Below are positions 25,401 to 36,391 of a stretch of DNA of 64,000 bases, in pieces. The notes beneath the pieces were generated by a model. That model searched no databases. It had not been told where the DNA came from and saw only the letters and a list, made by a program, of their open reading frames with translations. Every line of letters begins with the position of its first letter. Position 1 is the first letter of the stretch. The DNA comes from Rhyacichthys aspro (taxonomy: Eukaryota > Chordata > Actinopteri > Gobiiformes > Rhyacichthyidae): NCBI GenBank assembly GCA_036850595.1, contig CM072152.1:14831207-14895206 (forward strand), written 5' to 3'. Position numbers and translations under genes: made by a program.

Positions 25401-28400
25401 TAGACAGGAAGGCCTGAGGGGAGGCTAGATGTTTGACAGTACGCCTCCATCGGTGACAGAGCCAAGTTTTGTGAGCCTTACATAAGAGAGATAAGACTTT
25501 TGGCCAGACAATCTCTTCTAAAAGTTCCTGTCCCATTGTTCTGTTTGATGAATAACACTCCTGGCAATTTTACTCTGTTCACACTTTGGGACAATTCATG
25601 AAAAACCTGGAGCTTTGTGTTTACATTGGCTCTTTAATGCATCAGGATTTTGCCACTCTAAAATGAATGCTTTGGTTACAGTGTGAAACCTCTATGTTTA
25701 TCCATGTATATTTTATGAGATAGGCTAATCCTGTAAGCAGCCAAAATAAAATAAATCTCTGCTCATGTCCAAGAATGAGGCCAGCATTGAAGACACCATA
25801 AATGTTAACACAGTCATTCCAGGATGACAAGAAAATCCCACATTTTAACTGCTCCTTTAACCTACTTATATGACGACAGAACAAAGAAAAAAATGGTGCT
25901 TGGCATGGCCTCACATAGTTTCCACAGTCCTAAGGTGCAGCAAATGTCTAGCGGGATATGAGAAAAGTCTGTAAGCAAGGCTGACCCTGAGAGAGAAAAA
26001 GGTAAAATAAACACAAAGTGCATTTTTGACCCACAAACTGAACAGAAGGATTATAATGTGGTGCAGCGGGAACACGATGTGGCCAGACTACAATGAGTCA
26101 AGAGGATTACAGTCAAATTCACATTAGATTTGCCTGCTTTCAGGTGAACACTGATACTAGTTATATAACATCACTCCATGTCTTGGTCTCATAGCCTTTC
26201 CTCTATTGTACAAGTTGACACATACAGCTTATTATTGACATTTATCTGCCACACCTGATTATACTTTTCCAACTTCCGCTTCCCAAGAGTTACCTCATCA
26301 AAAAACAAGCAAAAACAGTAAAGGCATTACTCATATTCCTTGTTATTTGACTTTGACTATTTGACAAAACTTTCCTGTGGTTGTCACTTGCACAACAAAA
26401 ACTGCACATGTTTTGTTTGTGTGTTTCAGAGTCACCCAAGCGTCAACACTCTCCAAGGTGAAAACGGTAGCACAGGAACTGATGACCTGGCTAGCCAGTG
26501 GTCTACCACAGTGGACAGCGAAGAGGCGAGAAGCATTGCCTATGAAAAAAGCATGTAGGTGACTCCTAAAGGAAGGAAATGACTTTCGAATCTAGAATAT
26601 AAATCTCATTGACATAATCTGGTTGTTTTAGATATGTGCTGACAGAGCTAATAGAGACAGAAAGGCTGTACGTGGAAGACCTTGGACTCATTGTGGAGGT
26701 GTGTTTTCACTCATGTTTATTAGAGAGTTTATCATACTTTTCACCTTTTCTCACAAGTTAGATGTCCAAAGCCCCACTCTGTACTTTTTTATCTAAAGTT
26801 GTTATTCCTGCAGCTGCTAGGTTTAATGAAATATAAAGTATGTAAACCTTATTTACCTAATAAAAATCTTTATTGTTATTGTAAAAAGGACATGATTGAC
26901 AATTAAAGCATGTAACATTACATACATTACACGGTGTAACACTTGCAGGCCTCTGTCTGAAACTGAACTGAGCTGCTGCTTTCTCACTGTTATATGTCAA
27001 TAAGTATGTCTCAAATATCAGATTTGAGGAAAGATGGGTTCATTTGACAAGATATGTGTTCGCATAAGAAAATAGTGTTCCTCATCCCTCTGAGTTACAT
27101 TTTGGAGCTGGTAAAGTGGATACAGTGGGCTTTGAAAGAAAGATCATGATACTTGTTTGTTAAATATTACATTTAAAAATAGGAATCTGTGTATTATGTG
27201 ATTGAAGGGCTACATGACGGCCATGGCCAATCAGGGCATTCCCGAAGACATGAAAGGAAAGGACAGGATCATCTTTGGAAATATTCATCAAATCTATGAT
27301 TGGCACAAAGAGTGAGTCACATATTTGTTACTTTTCTGCTAATTTATATAAAATATTTTTATGTTTCCAGTATGTGTCCCTATTTTATTTTAGCACATGT
27401 CCTTTTTTTCATTCATGTTTGTTTTCCTCTAAGTTTCCTGTAAATGTGTACACAACCCTTTTGTGCAGTTATTTCTTGGGAGAGCTGGAGAAGTGTGTGG
27501 GAGATCCAGACAGCTTGGCCCAGCTCTTCATCAAACATGTGAGTGAAAATGTGGTTGTTTTGGTCTCTCTGTCTTGTGTCTTGTGCTTGGACAAAAGGTT
27601 GGAGCGTTCTCACATGGCTCCCGCTGTGTGTGACGTCCGGGCTCCTACTCCGCAGAGATGTGTTGTCTTCTCCTAAATTATTTATCTACAGGTGCAACTG
27701 CCTAAATCAGGCTCTCGTCATTAAAGTGATTTCACTAAAATGCTAAAGTGATAAAGATGATTTGTGTGACCATGCTGTGTATATATAAAAAAAATATATA
27801 AAAATAAATTGTGATCTGAAACAAATAAATGTAATGAGGACTCCATCACTGAACACTTTTAAGAGGTTAAAACACAATTAAAAAAGCAAGTTTGTATAAT
27901 TTCTTTTTACAGGAACGACGTCTTCACATGTACGTTGTTTACTGCCAAAACAAACCCAAGTCCGAGTACATTGTCTCTGAGTACATTGAGACCTACTTTG
28001 AGGTAAGTGATTAACATGATGCCCTCTGTATTTACATGATGACATACCAATTTTTGTGTGTATCAAGAACTGTTTTTCTCCTTGTCCTGACAGGATCTCA
28101 GGCAGCAGTTGGGCCACAGGCTGCAGCTCAATGACCTTCTCATCAAACCTGTTCAGAGAATCATGAAATATCAACTACTGCTCAAGGTTTTGTTGCTTTT
28201 TGTTGCTAAACAACATGTTCTTAGCAGTTTATTGCAGTCTATAAAAAAATTCTGGGGAAGCTTTTGGACAACATGCTTTTTCCTTTCCTTTTAGGATTTC
28301 TTGAAATACTACAGCAAAGCAGGAAGAGATGTCGAGGAGCTTCAGGTACAAGCTTTGTAGTGTGGTTTGTTAGTACCGTAACTCTAGATGCTTTGTAATT

Positions 28401-30032
28401 TACTTTTTTGTAAACGCAGTTATATTAAATTCTCTGTTCCAGTTTGTAGAGGTAGACCACTGTACAAAACAATGCCCTACTCTTCTAACTATGTCTACAT
28501 TTTTCAGAGAGCAGTGGAAGTTATGTGTTTTGTGCCAAAACGCTGTAATGATATGATGAATGTAGGCAGACTTCAAGGTTTTGAGGTGAGCCATAGATTT
28601 TGTTTGTGGGAAAAACAATGTACATCCAGCGACCAACGTGCAACCTTATCTTGGTGTATGTGACTTATGTTCCATTTCAGGGGAAAATCACAGCTCAGGG
28701 GAAGCTGCTCCAGCAGGATACCTTTACTGTCAGCGAGGAGCAGGAAGGCAGCGTCCTGTCCAGATCCAAAGAAAGGCGGGTCTTCCTGTTTGAGCAGCTT
28801 GTCATCTTCAGTGAGCCAATTGATAAGAAAAAGGGATTTTCTTTGCCAGGATACACATTTAAGAACAGCATTAAGGTGTGAGAAAAATTTCAGCTGGCCT
28901 TTATTGTTTGGTTTTTGCTGTGTGTAATGGTTGACATATGTGTTGGCAGGTCAGCTGTTTAGGTGTAGGAAAAAACTCAGAGGATGACCCATGCTGTCTG
29001 GTGCTTACATCTCGTGGGACCAATGGCAGTGTGACTCACTTCATAATGCAGGCTTCATCCGCAGACATACAAATGGCTTGGCGCAATGACGTAGTCCAGA
29101 TTTTGGAAACTCAGAGGAACTTCCTTAATGGTAACACAGAAATGATTCAGACTTATTTAGCAAAAACACATTTAGGTTGAGTTGTTTTGAGTCATGTGTC
29201 TTCCTGTCATTTGTAGCCCTTCAGTCCCCGATAGAGTACCAACGCAGGGAGAGCAAGTCCAGCAGTTTGGGCAGGAACACAAAGTCTCAAACGGCCTCTG
29301 CGTCAGACCTCCGGCCTCACTCTTCAGCGTCCATGGACCGGCACCAACAACCGTGTCTGCTTTTCTATAACTCCTCTCTGCCCACTCTGCACCCGCACCA
29401 ACACCCCTCTGCGGCCAAGGCTGTGAGTGACACAGACACTAGCTTTTACCCAAGCAACCTCAGTAAATCTCTGCTTCATTAGCTTCCATTCGTTCTGTGT
29501 CAAGGTTTCAAATCCCTGTGCTGCGACATCTTGTGAAGCTCACCGTCTCTCCTCTTCACAACATATCAGCCTGTATCCAGAAGTGCAGCAGAGCCATGAG
29601 ACTTGCAATGGGCTTCTGCCCTGTGGCCAAAACAACATGCAGGTACACAGTCCCAAGATGAAAGAGTTCATAAAACATTATTTATCATATGTTTTAGGTT
29701 AAGTTTTTCGTGTTTAAAGAAGAAAATAAAAGTGAAACAAAGGTAATCTGGAAGGAATTTGTTTGTCTACTTGATTAAGCTGTAATGAGCTATTGTTTAG
29801 TTATGAATTAGAAATATTTTCCTGGTAAATTGTTGTGTAGTGCTCCTTGGAAATGACCTCCTCTTTGTCTTTGTCAAACATCCTGTTGTTGTTTTTGTGT
29901 TGGTTTAGCGTCATCTGTAACCAGCCTCATTTAAACATGAATTTCATGAAAACCTGGCATTGTGGTTTAACATCAAAAGTATGTATGTATATGTATGTAT
30001 GTATGTATGTGTGTGTGTGTGTGTGTGTGTGC

Positions 30033-30064
<32 letters not shown>

Positions 30065-30261
30065 ATATGTATGTGTGTTTAAGAGTATATTTTTTTCTAT
30101 ATTTTGCTATTTTGTTGTTCACAGGACGTAACACCCAGTCTGCAGAAAAAAACACTACACGAAGCTGGGACAGTGCATCGACAACAGTCAGAAGACAGAA
30201 AATGATCGGTGATGACACATTGTTTACCATTGCGGACTCTGAGTACTCTTTTCGACTGTGA
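19483..30261 (+). CDS. arhgef25: Rho guanine nucleotide exchange factor 25 (GEFT/p63RhoGEF)
   Basis: Exons: 19483-19578, 20187-20277, 24333-24598, 24681-24776, 26430-26554, 26632-26698, 27208-27311, 27469-27538, 27913-28002, 28094-28186, 28295-28345, 28508-28585, 28681-28875, 28950-29130, 29217-29422, 29505-29642, and a last exon from 30139 to 30261; about 689 residues. It activates Rho GTPases, and in vertebrates is turned on by G-alpha-q. The DH domain runs from about YVLTELIETERLYVEDLG to KYQLLLKDFLKYY, and includes the conserved LNDLLIKPVQRIMKYQ helix. The PH domain follows, through ILETQRNFLNALQSPIEYQRRES. The N-terminal ESYSVTGSEGS matches human ARHGEF25 rather than TRIO or KALRN. Neighbours b4galnt1 and os9 match human 12q14. 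The first two exons are less certain. An upstream acceptor at 30125 would instead end translation at 30205. Confidence 0.88.
20278..24332 (+). other. Long intron 2 of arhgef25
   Basis: This 4-kb intron is by far the longest in the gene. I see no coding exon. The 3' end has a long TTTATTTATTTATTTATTTTTCAG polypyrimidine stretch broken by A residues (from about 24306). Its size and place, between an optional N-terminal exon and the constant body of the protein, make it a candidate for alternative promoters, as is common for Trio-family GEFs. That is inference. Confidence 0.4.
29980..30078. repeat. Compound microsatellite (TATG)n-(TG)n-(TATG)n
   Basis: About 100 bp of tetranucleotide TATG blocks flank a TG dinucleotide tract that is interrupted once by GCG. 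It lies in the last intron of arhgef25, about 50 bp before the terminal acceptor sites. The length is likely polymorphic. Open frames across it (Cys/Val or His/Thr runs) are artefacts. Confidence 0.9.
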
Positions 30262-32908
30262 CAGCTTTGTGACAGCTAATCACATTCAAGTGTTTTTATT
30301 TTCACAATGTCCTAAATCTTTCAAATGACAGCTTTGTGTGGGCTCCTTTGGATTTCTTAACTGTGTGAGTTTACAGTGCAACTATATCAATCTTTTTTGA
30401 AGCACTACATTCTGTATTTCATAATGCTTTCTTTCGTGTTCTGCTTTCAATGTATTTATGACATTTTTGTACCAAATGTTTTCTTAAGGGACCAACTCCA
30501 CTGTATTCCCCCAGAGAAATGGGACCTCAAATCCTTTTTCCGCACTTCTTAAATGACTATATCCTTAAATTCTCTTGGTGACTGTACATCATGCTTCCAG
30601 ACAGAGTCAGTGCGTACCCTGCAGGTTAGCAAATAGCTGCGTTTTCCCTTTGGTGGGCTATTTTAACCCTGCCATTGTTACAGTGTTATCGAAGTAAAAC
30701 ACATTTGCAAACTGACACAATGCAGAAGTCATTACAATCAAGCAGAAAAAGGAAAAGGGAGACAGAGATACAACAGCCGTGCTCATCTGTCACTGTCATC
30801 ATGATTGTAAATAATATTTTGAGAGATCACTTCAGTGCTACTTACCACAGAAATACCCCTCATCAGGATTAAAAGTCTTACAATTAGCTCACTATAGACT
30901 TTTTACTTTTGCCACAGCACCCTATAGTTTTAAATTTGTGTTAATAATAGTCTATGCAACAGTCTATTCAAATGTGTTATTTTCAGATTAAATGAAAAAT
31001 AAGATTATACTTGTCATTGTTGGTCCTCCATATCATTTCCCAGTGCTGCCCTCAGTCCACTTGTGTTTGATATTGCTGTATGTACCAGAGATGGTTTGAA
31101 TCAGTCATTTTCTATGGAATGAATCAGTTTCAATCAAAACCAGCTAATTTCCTAAAGGGCTGGAAGGACTTAAGAAATTGTCTGCAAAAATGTTCTGGAT
31201 ACATTTACGGTTCGCAGTTGTTCCCTGTTTATTAAACAGAGCTTTAAACCAACTATTTCGAAAATGCAAACCTCTCAGTAATGAAACAGTATGTGTGAAA
31301 GTAAAAAAAGGAATGTCTCGTATAACTTAACCTTTAGAGACAAAAAACAGACTCCAGATAAACCATGTCCACCCAAGGGTAAATTATAAATTACTCTGTT
31401 CTTTATTTGTCCTGTTATTCCCCCACACACCTCTTTCTGGTGCATTTGGCAGACATTTCCATATATCAACATTTAAATAGAATAAAACATCTTTTGTTTT
31501 AAGTGAAGAAGGCAATATTTAATACCACTGTTTGGAAAAGGTTTTCAGATTACAAATTTGAACTTTTTTTTTTTTTTTTACAATACTTTTGATCCAATAT
31601 TAACATATCAAGTGATTAAATTTAGTCTGACTCCTGACTCCTGTCCCGAGAGCTACTTTATTAATTTGGCAAAGTAAAAAAAAAAAACGCACAAATACTT
31701 CACAAAAAATATTTCATTTTAAGATAAAAAAAAAATAATATTTCAAACATGTTGGATAAATATGTGGCACCTCTTTGCTAATAACAAACTATTAAAAACT
31801 AATTTGACTTAATTGGAAAGAATAGTGTGGTACAAGGGCGCCCTCTAAAGGCCATGATTTAAAAAAAGAGCCTCCTCATCACAGCAGGCAAGAGTTATGC
31901 CAGTCTTTGACCCTCAGTAGAAAAACAGGACTTTTCTCCAGTTCACTCTCATCACTCACCATTCATGCTTGAATAATACGAGTGTTAAAACTCCCTTTGA
32001 CTTTTTTCTGTCCTGACAAGAAGTTTAAACATGCACTTTGGTTCGTTCGACTCTTCTTAGAGGCAGCATTTAAGAATGCAGGTTTGTTCATTCATTCATA
32101 AGCTCCATGTATTAGGATACTCACTGAAAAAACTGTGCCAGGCAGCAAAGGACAAGCATGATGAAGAAACAAAAAGTGGATTCAATACAAATAACACTGG
32201 TTTGGAACAATGCTTTCTCCTCATCAGGTGTAATCACACATATATCAAAGAAAACATCCTGTGAGACAAACCAAAGGAACCGTCCCGATTCCTGCAGTCG
32301 GACTTTGACACAGAGTTTAGGTTCCAACATTGGTGAATGTGTTCTTCATGTGGCATTGGTGTGGAGGATACCTGTGTGTGTGTGACCTGACCGCAGGATT
32401 GTCAGTCTGTCTGATAGATAGGTCACTTTGTCCTCGGTCACGGCTTAGTCCTCCCTTCTGAGGACCTCTGACGTCTCTATTGCTCTTTCAAGCTCAAGTC
32501 TTCTTGGGTAGTGCAAACTGGATGAGGAACTGTACCTCGACACATGACAATAGAACAATGAAATGACTGGTGGGTGCTACCTTTTTCACCAAGGCTTGGC
32601 CTCAGTTTGAAGACTTAAGGTATCGGCAGATGCTACTGAACAAACACAAATCAATGTTGTAAACACATATGCTTGTTACTGCAGCTCCTCAGTTCACTGA
32701 GAGCCTGAATGTTCACGTGATGTCTGGACGAAACTGTGTGAGGACATGCTGGGTCGCCACAAAGCTGCTCCAATGGAACACTGACATTTTCTTGACAACA
32801 AAACCCCTTTTTTTCAAGAAAAGGCAAACAAAGGCGTTTGTTTGCGAGGGAGGAAACTTCTTTGGCAACTCAGGAAGAGCAGAGGACTAAGACAGAGGAA
32901 AGAAAAAA
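30262..32908. other. Convergent 3' UTRs of arhgef25 (+) and b4galnt1 (-)
   Basis: No coding exon is seen. The arhgef25 3' UTR occupies the left part, with a candidate AATAAA at 31481-31486. The b4galnt1 3' UTR reads into the right part on the minus strand; TTTATT near 31657 is a possible minus-strand poly(A) signal. Poly-A/T runs occur at 31565 and 31677-31735. Confidence 0.45.
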
Positions 32909-35900
32909 CTAATTGTGAGTCAAACACTGAAAGCGGTTCTTAAAGTATAACAGGCCGTTTTTCGTTTGTGTGGCATCCGATGAGGCTGGCGGGTAGCGGA
33001 ACTTGGCGTATGTCTTGTCACTCTCTGATTGGCTGACCCAGGGAAGTTTGATTTTGGTTGCGTGGTTGACTATTACATCATCACATGAGCCCACATGTAA
33101 AGAGCCTAGGCCATCAATGAAGAACTCTGAAAAAGAGACATAGTACCCTGACTTTAATCAATCGTACTGGAAATTCATGCAGAGAAGACTGATGAAAGAG
33201 AGGATGTGTTTATTAAAGAAAATATGGCTTAAAAAGTTAATGTATAGTACATTTGTGACATGTGATCCAATATTTTAAACTCCAATCTACTTTAAAATTT
33301 TTATTGTGTGATTATTTACAACATGGCTTATTGCAAAGGGGCATCATTAGTAGTAATTTAAATGCCATGGACCTATTTAGACTACTGTAATAATAACCAA
33401 AGGTATGTAAGGTAGGCAAAATGGTATTCCAATAGGAGGCTAAGTCAGGAACACTGAACGCTGGGAGACCTTACAAAGTCTTTTAGAAAAACGTAACCTT
33501 TCAACTTAGAAACAAGAAAATGTTATTGCTCTATGCTGTTAACATGTTTTTTGAGGGTGTCATGAATGAACAGGTAGGTCGCTGCACTCACCTAAGTGGG
33601 CTACCCTTGCCAGCCTCGGGTCAAATCCAACCTGCTGGACTTTGTCAGTGCGAGCCAGAAAGAAGTTGATTACGCCGTCAGTGACCACACAGTTTGGGAA
33701 GCCCTCGATGACATGATGAAACCCTCTTCTCATGTGTAAACAGTCTCCATCTTCCTCCCCTGGCTCAATGGATATGGTCTGTCTATAAGTGGCAGTGTAA
33801 CCTGTGGCCTCCCGCACTGCACCACCAACCTGGACATGCACAAACACATTAAACATCCAATCAGGACAGGACTTTGATGACAATATCATATTTAGTTCTG
33901 ACCCAAATCAAATCAACACCAGTCATTATTGCATTCTCTAATAATAATATAATATAATAATAAAATCATATTGAGGCAGAGGCATTGGCACTGATATCCT
34001 TTATTGCACTGATCCCACCCGTCATGGAGCTCAAGGGGCTGTCAGCTAGAAGCACTGAGCTGTAAAAGTGCACTGTATATACATACTTTTACTGTAAATG
34101 GCAGTGGGGAACATTATTTTCATATTATTAATAATAAATTATTAAATTCAAATGGACAAATAAAAAATGAATCTAAATGCACAGTTTACTGACCAGATCC
34201 AAAGTTGTTCTCTCTAAAACATCCACAAGCTTTTCTAATTTGGTGTTTGCTGTGAAGATAAAGTCGTCATCGACCCACAACACGTACTTTGTGGTCACTT
34301 GTGATACTGCCAGGTTTCTTCCAGCAAACCAGCCCTACCACACATGAAAATAATCTTGAGTATTAAAAAGTTACACCAGAAGTGTAAGTGTGATTATCTC
34401 AGTTACCTTTCCAAAAGGCATGATGTAATGTTCAATGTAAGGCCCGGAGATGGTTTGGGGGTTTTCGCTGTCATCAGCGATCACTATAGTGACAGTCGGG
34501 TAGTATCTCCTTATGCTGTCAATAAGATCTTGAAGCTTTTCATAACGCAGGAAAGTCTTGGTAGCGACAGTAACAAGGGCACTGACATTGTACTCTGATG
34601 ATAGTCATGGAGCAGTGGCGACAGAGGATGAGACATGCAAGTATTAGTCCATGTGTTTTCCACATTTTTAATAATATATCTGATAGGGAACAGGTTTTCA
34701 TTATATCTAACCTCCTTTGGATCCAGTGTTGTACAGTTTTGGGGTTGTACCGTGACGAATCTTAATGACAAATGTGGCTTGATGCCTCTCTGTCTCGAAT
34801 TGCACTACGAGACAAAGGAAAAATTAAGTTATGCGTTAATTTTCCACATGTGAAAGAAGCTCAATCAAGAAGCTCAATTACACAACAGAGTATTACTAAA
34901 TTCTTAATTTCACTGGCTGTAAAATTTATACTTTAGACTAAACTGAGGTAAGCACTATAGGGAGAGCTCACCTGCGTCGGCCGTACTGGGATGAAAATGT
35001 GTGTTTGTGTACGTAACAAACTGCAGCTGTCTGTTCAGGTTGGGCAGGAGGCTACTCGACAGAGTCATGTGCATCTCACCATCACCTTTGATTTTCACAG
35101 CGTCTACCTCTGCTGCTACGTTCAGGGTTCCTAAAGTGGCAGTGATGTTTACCTACACAGTAACAAAGTACAGACAAAAATGAAAATGCAGTTTAAACAT
35201 GCAACAAGAGTGATCACTCTAATGACCATGAATACTCTGTGCACTTACCATATAGTGGTCTCTGGGAATCTCACGTAAGGCCAAACCTAAGACAAAACAG
35301 AATAATAACTAATTTGTCAGCTACAAGTTATTAAATGTGTGCCCCACTTGATCTGAAGTCATACCGGGGATGATGATTGTTTTCAAGGGTCGAACCTCCA
35401 CTCCCTGTGTTGGATATTGTAAAGGGTTGTTTGCCTCTGCTATAATAAGAACATCTGCAGGGGTCTGTGACCTGGGGGCAAAGAAGGATTAGTAATGTAT
35501 CGAACTAAAACTCGATTCTTAGTATAAACCCAGGTATTGTATAAACTGGGTTATGTACACATTAGCCTGTGTTTGACCTTGGGGCCTTTAACTTCAAAGT
35601 GTGTGTCAGTGTTTACCTCTTCTGGAAACTCTTATACTCCTGGGCACGTCTTTTCTTCATTTCTTCCAGCTCAGAGGCCTTGAAGGCAGTGTGCAGTGGG
35701 TGAGCCGAAACACGGGGAAACAAGAGCTGGGCAAATGGCAGGTTTATACCACCACTTTCTCCCTCACAAACACATCCATTACGTGCCAAGAGGCTGGACA
35801 AGGCATCAGACACACAACAGTCAGCACACTATAGTATTCATTATAGTATTCAGTAGTATAAATATACAAAGATAGTAGTATCTGTCTTTGAATTCTGTCA

Positions 35901-36391
35901 AGTTGCTGGTTACTGAATCTAAAGCATTTTTACTCAAAATGTCATGACCACAACTCATTCATGTGGCTGTATATAAAACTTCTATGGTTAAATACAAGAA
36001 CACCCTCCACTCCTTTAATGTGTACTGACAGAAGAGTATTCCACGTGTAATCTTAAAGCTGTTGTCATGTAACAGGCGTGTTCTTCACTCACTTCCTAAA
36101 AGACTTGACTTGATCTCAGTTTGTCTGGTCTTGACTAATATTAACAAAAAGTGATTTTAAGTATACCAACTCTTACCTTGCTACATTGTCCCTCACGTGG
36201 ATGGGGATGTTGGCTCGCTGATGATCTGGATCTGCTAGTTTCTCCTCCAGATTCCGCTCAACTAAAGGCCCCAGTCGCTGCCACACATCCACTGTGCTGT
36301 AAGCCCGGGTGGGCCACGAGTGCAAAAGAGCCAGCACCAGCACCACAGACACCAGGATGGCCAGCAACAACGTCTTTCTCAGTGATCGCAT
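32909..36391 (-). CDS. b4galnt1: Beta-1,4-N-acetylgalactosaminyltransferase 1 (GM2/GD2/GA2 synthase)
   Basis: Ten coding exons in transcript order: 36391-36177, 35793-35617, 35471-35365, 35286-35249, 35152-34972, 34804-34712, 34594-34407, 34334-34194, 33829-33592, 33126-32909; 531 residues against 533 in human. It is a Golgi type II membrane glycosyltransferase (GT12) that adds GalNAc to GM3, GD3 or lactosylceramide to make complex gangliosides. Residues about 5-25 form the signal anchor (LLLAILVSVVLVLALLHSW). The catalytic region includes ALVTVATKTFLRYEKL, the VTIVIADDS segment, the metal-binding DxD motif in KYVLWVDDDF, the GRNLAVSQVTTKYV stretch, and FPNCVVTDGVINFFLARTDK near the end. An in-frame GTG five codons upstream is not a likely start. 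Duplicate fish copies exist in general, so no a/b suffix is given. Confidence 0.95.

Noticed and set aside
29483..29642. Alternative acceptor choices for the next-to-last arhgef25 exon (29483, 29541)
   Set aside because: The first gives an in-frame stop within the exon and the second gives a stop just after joining the last exon; the acceptor before 29505 keeps the frame open.
29847..30230. Open frames with Cys-Val or His-Thr runs
   Set aside because: They are translations of the TATG/TG microsatellite in the arhgef25 last intron.
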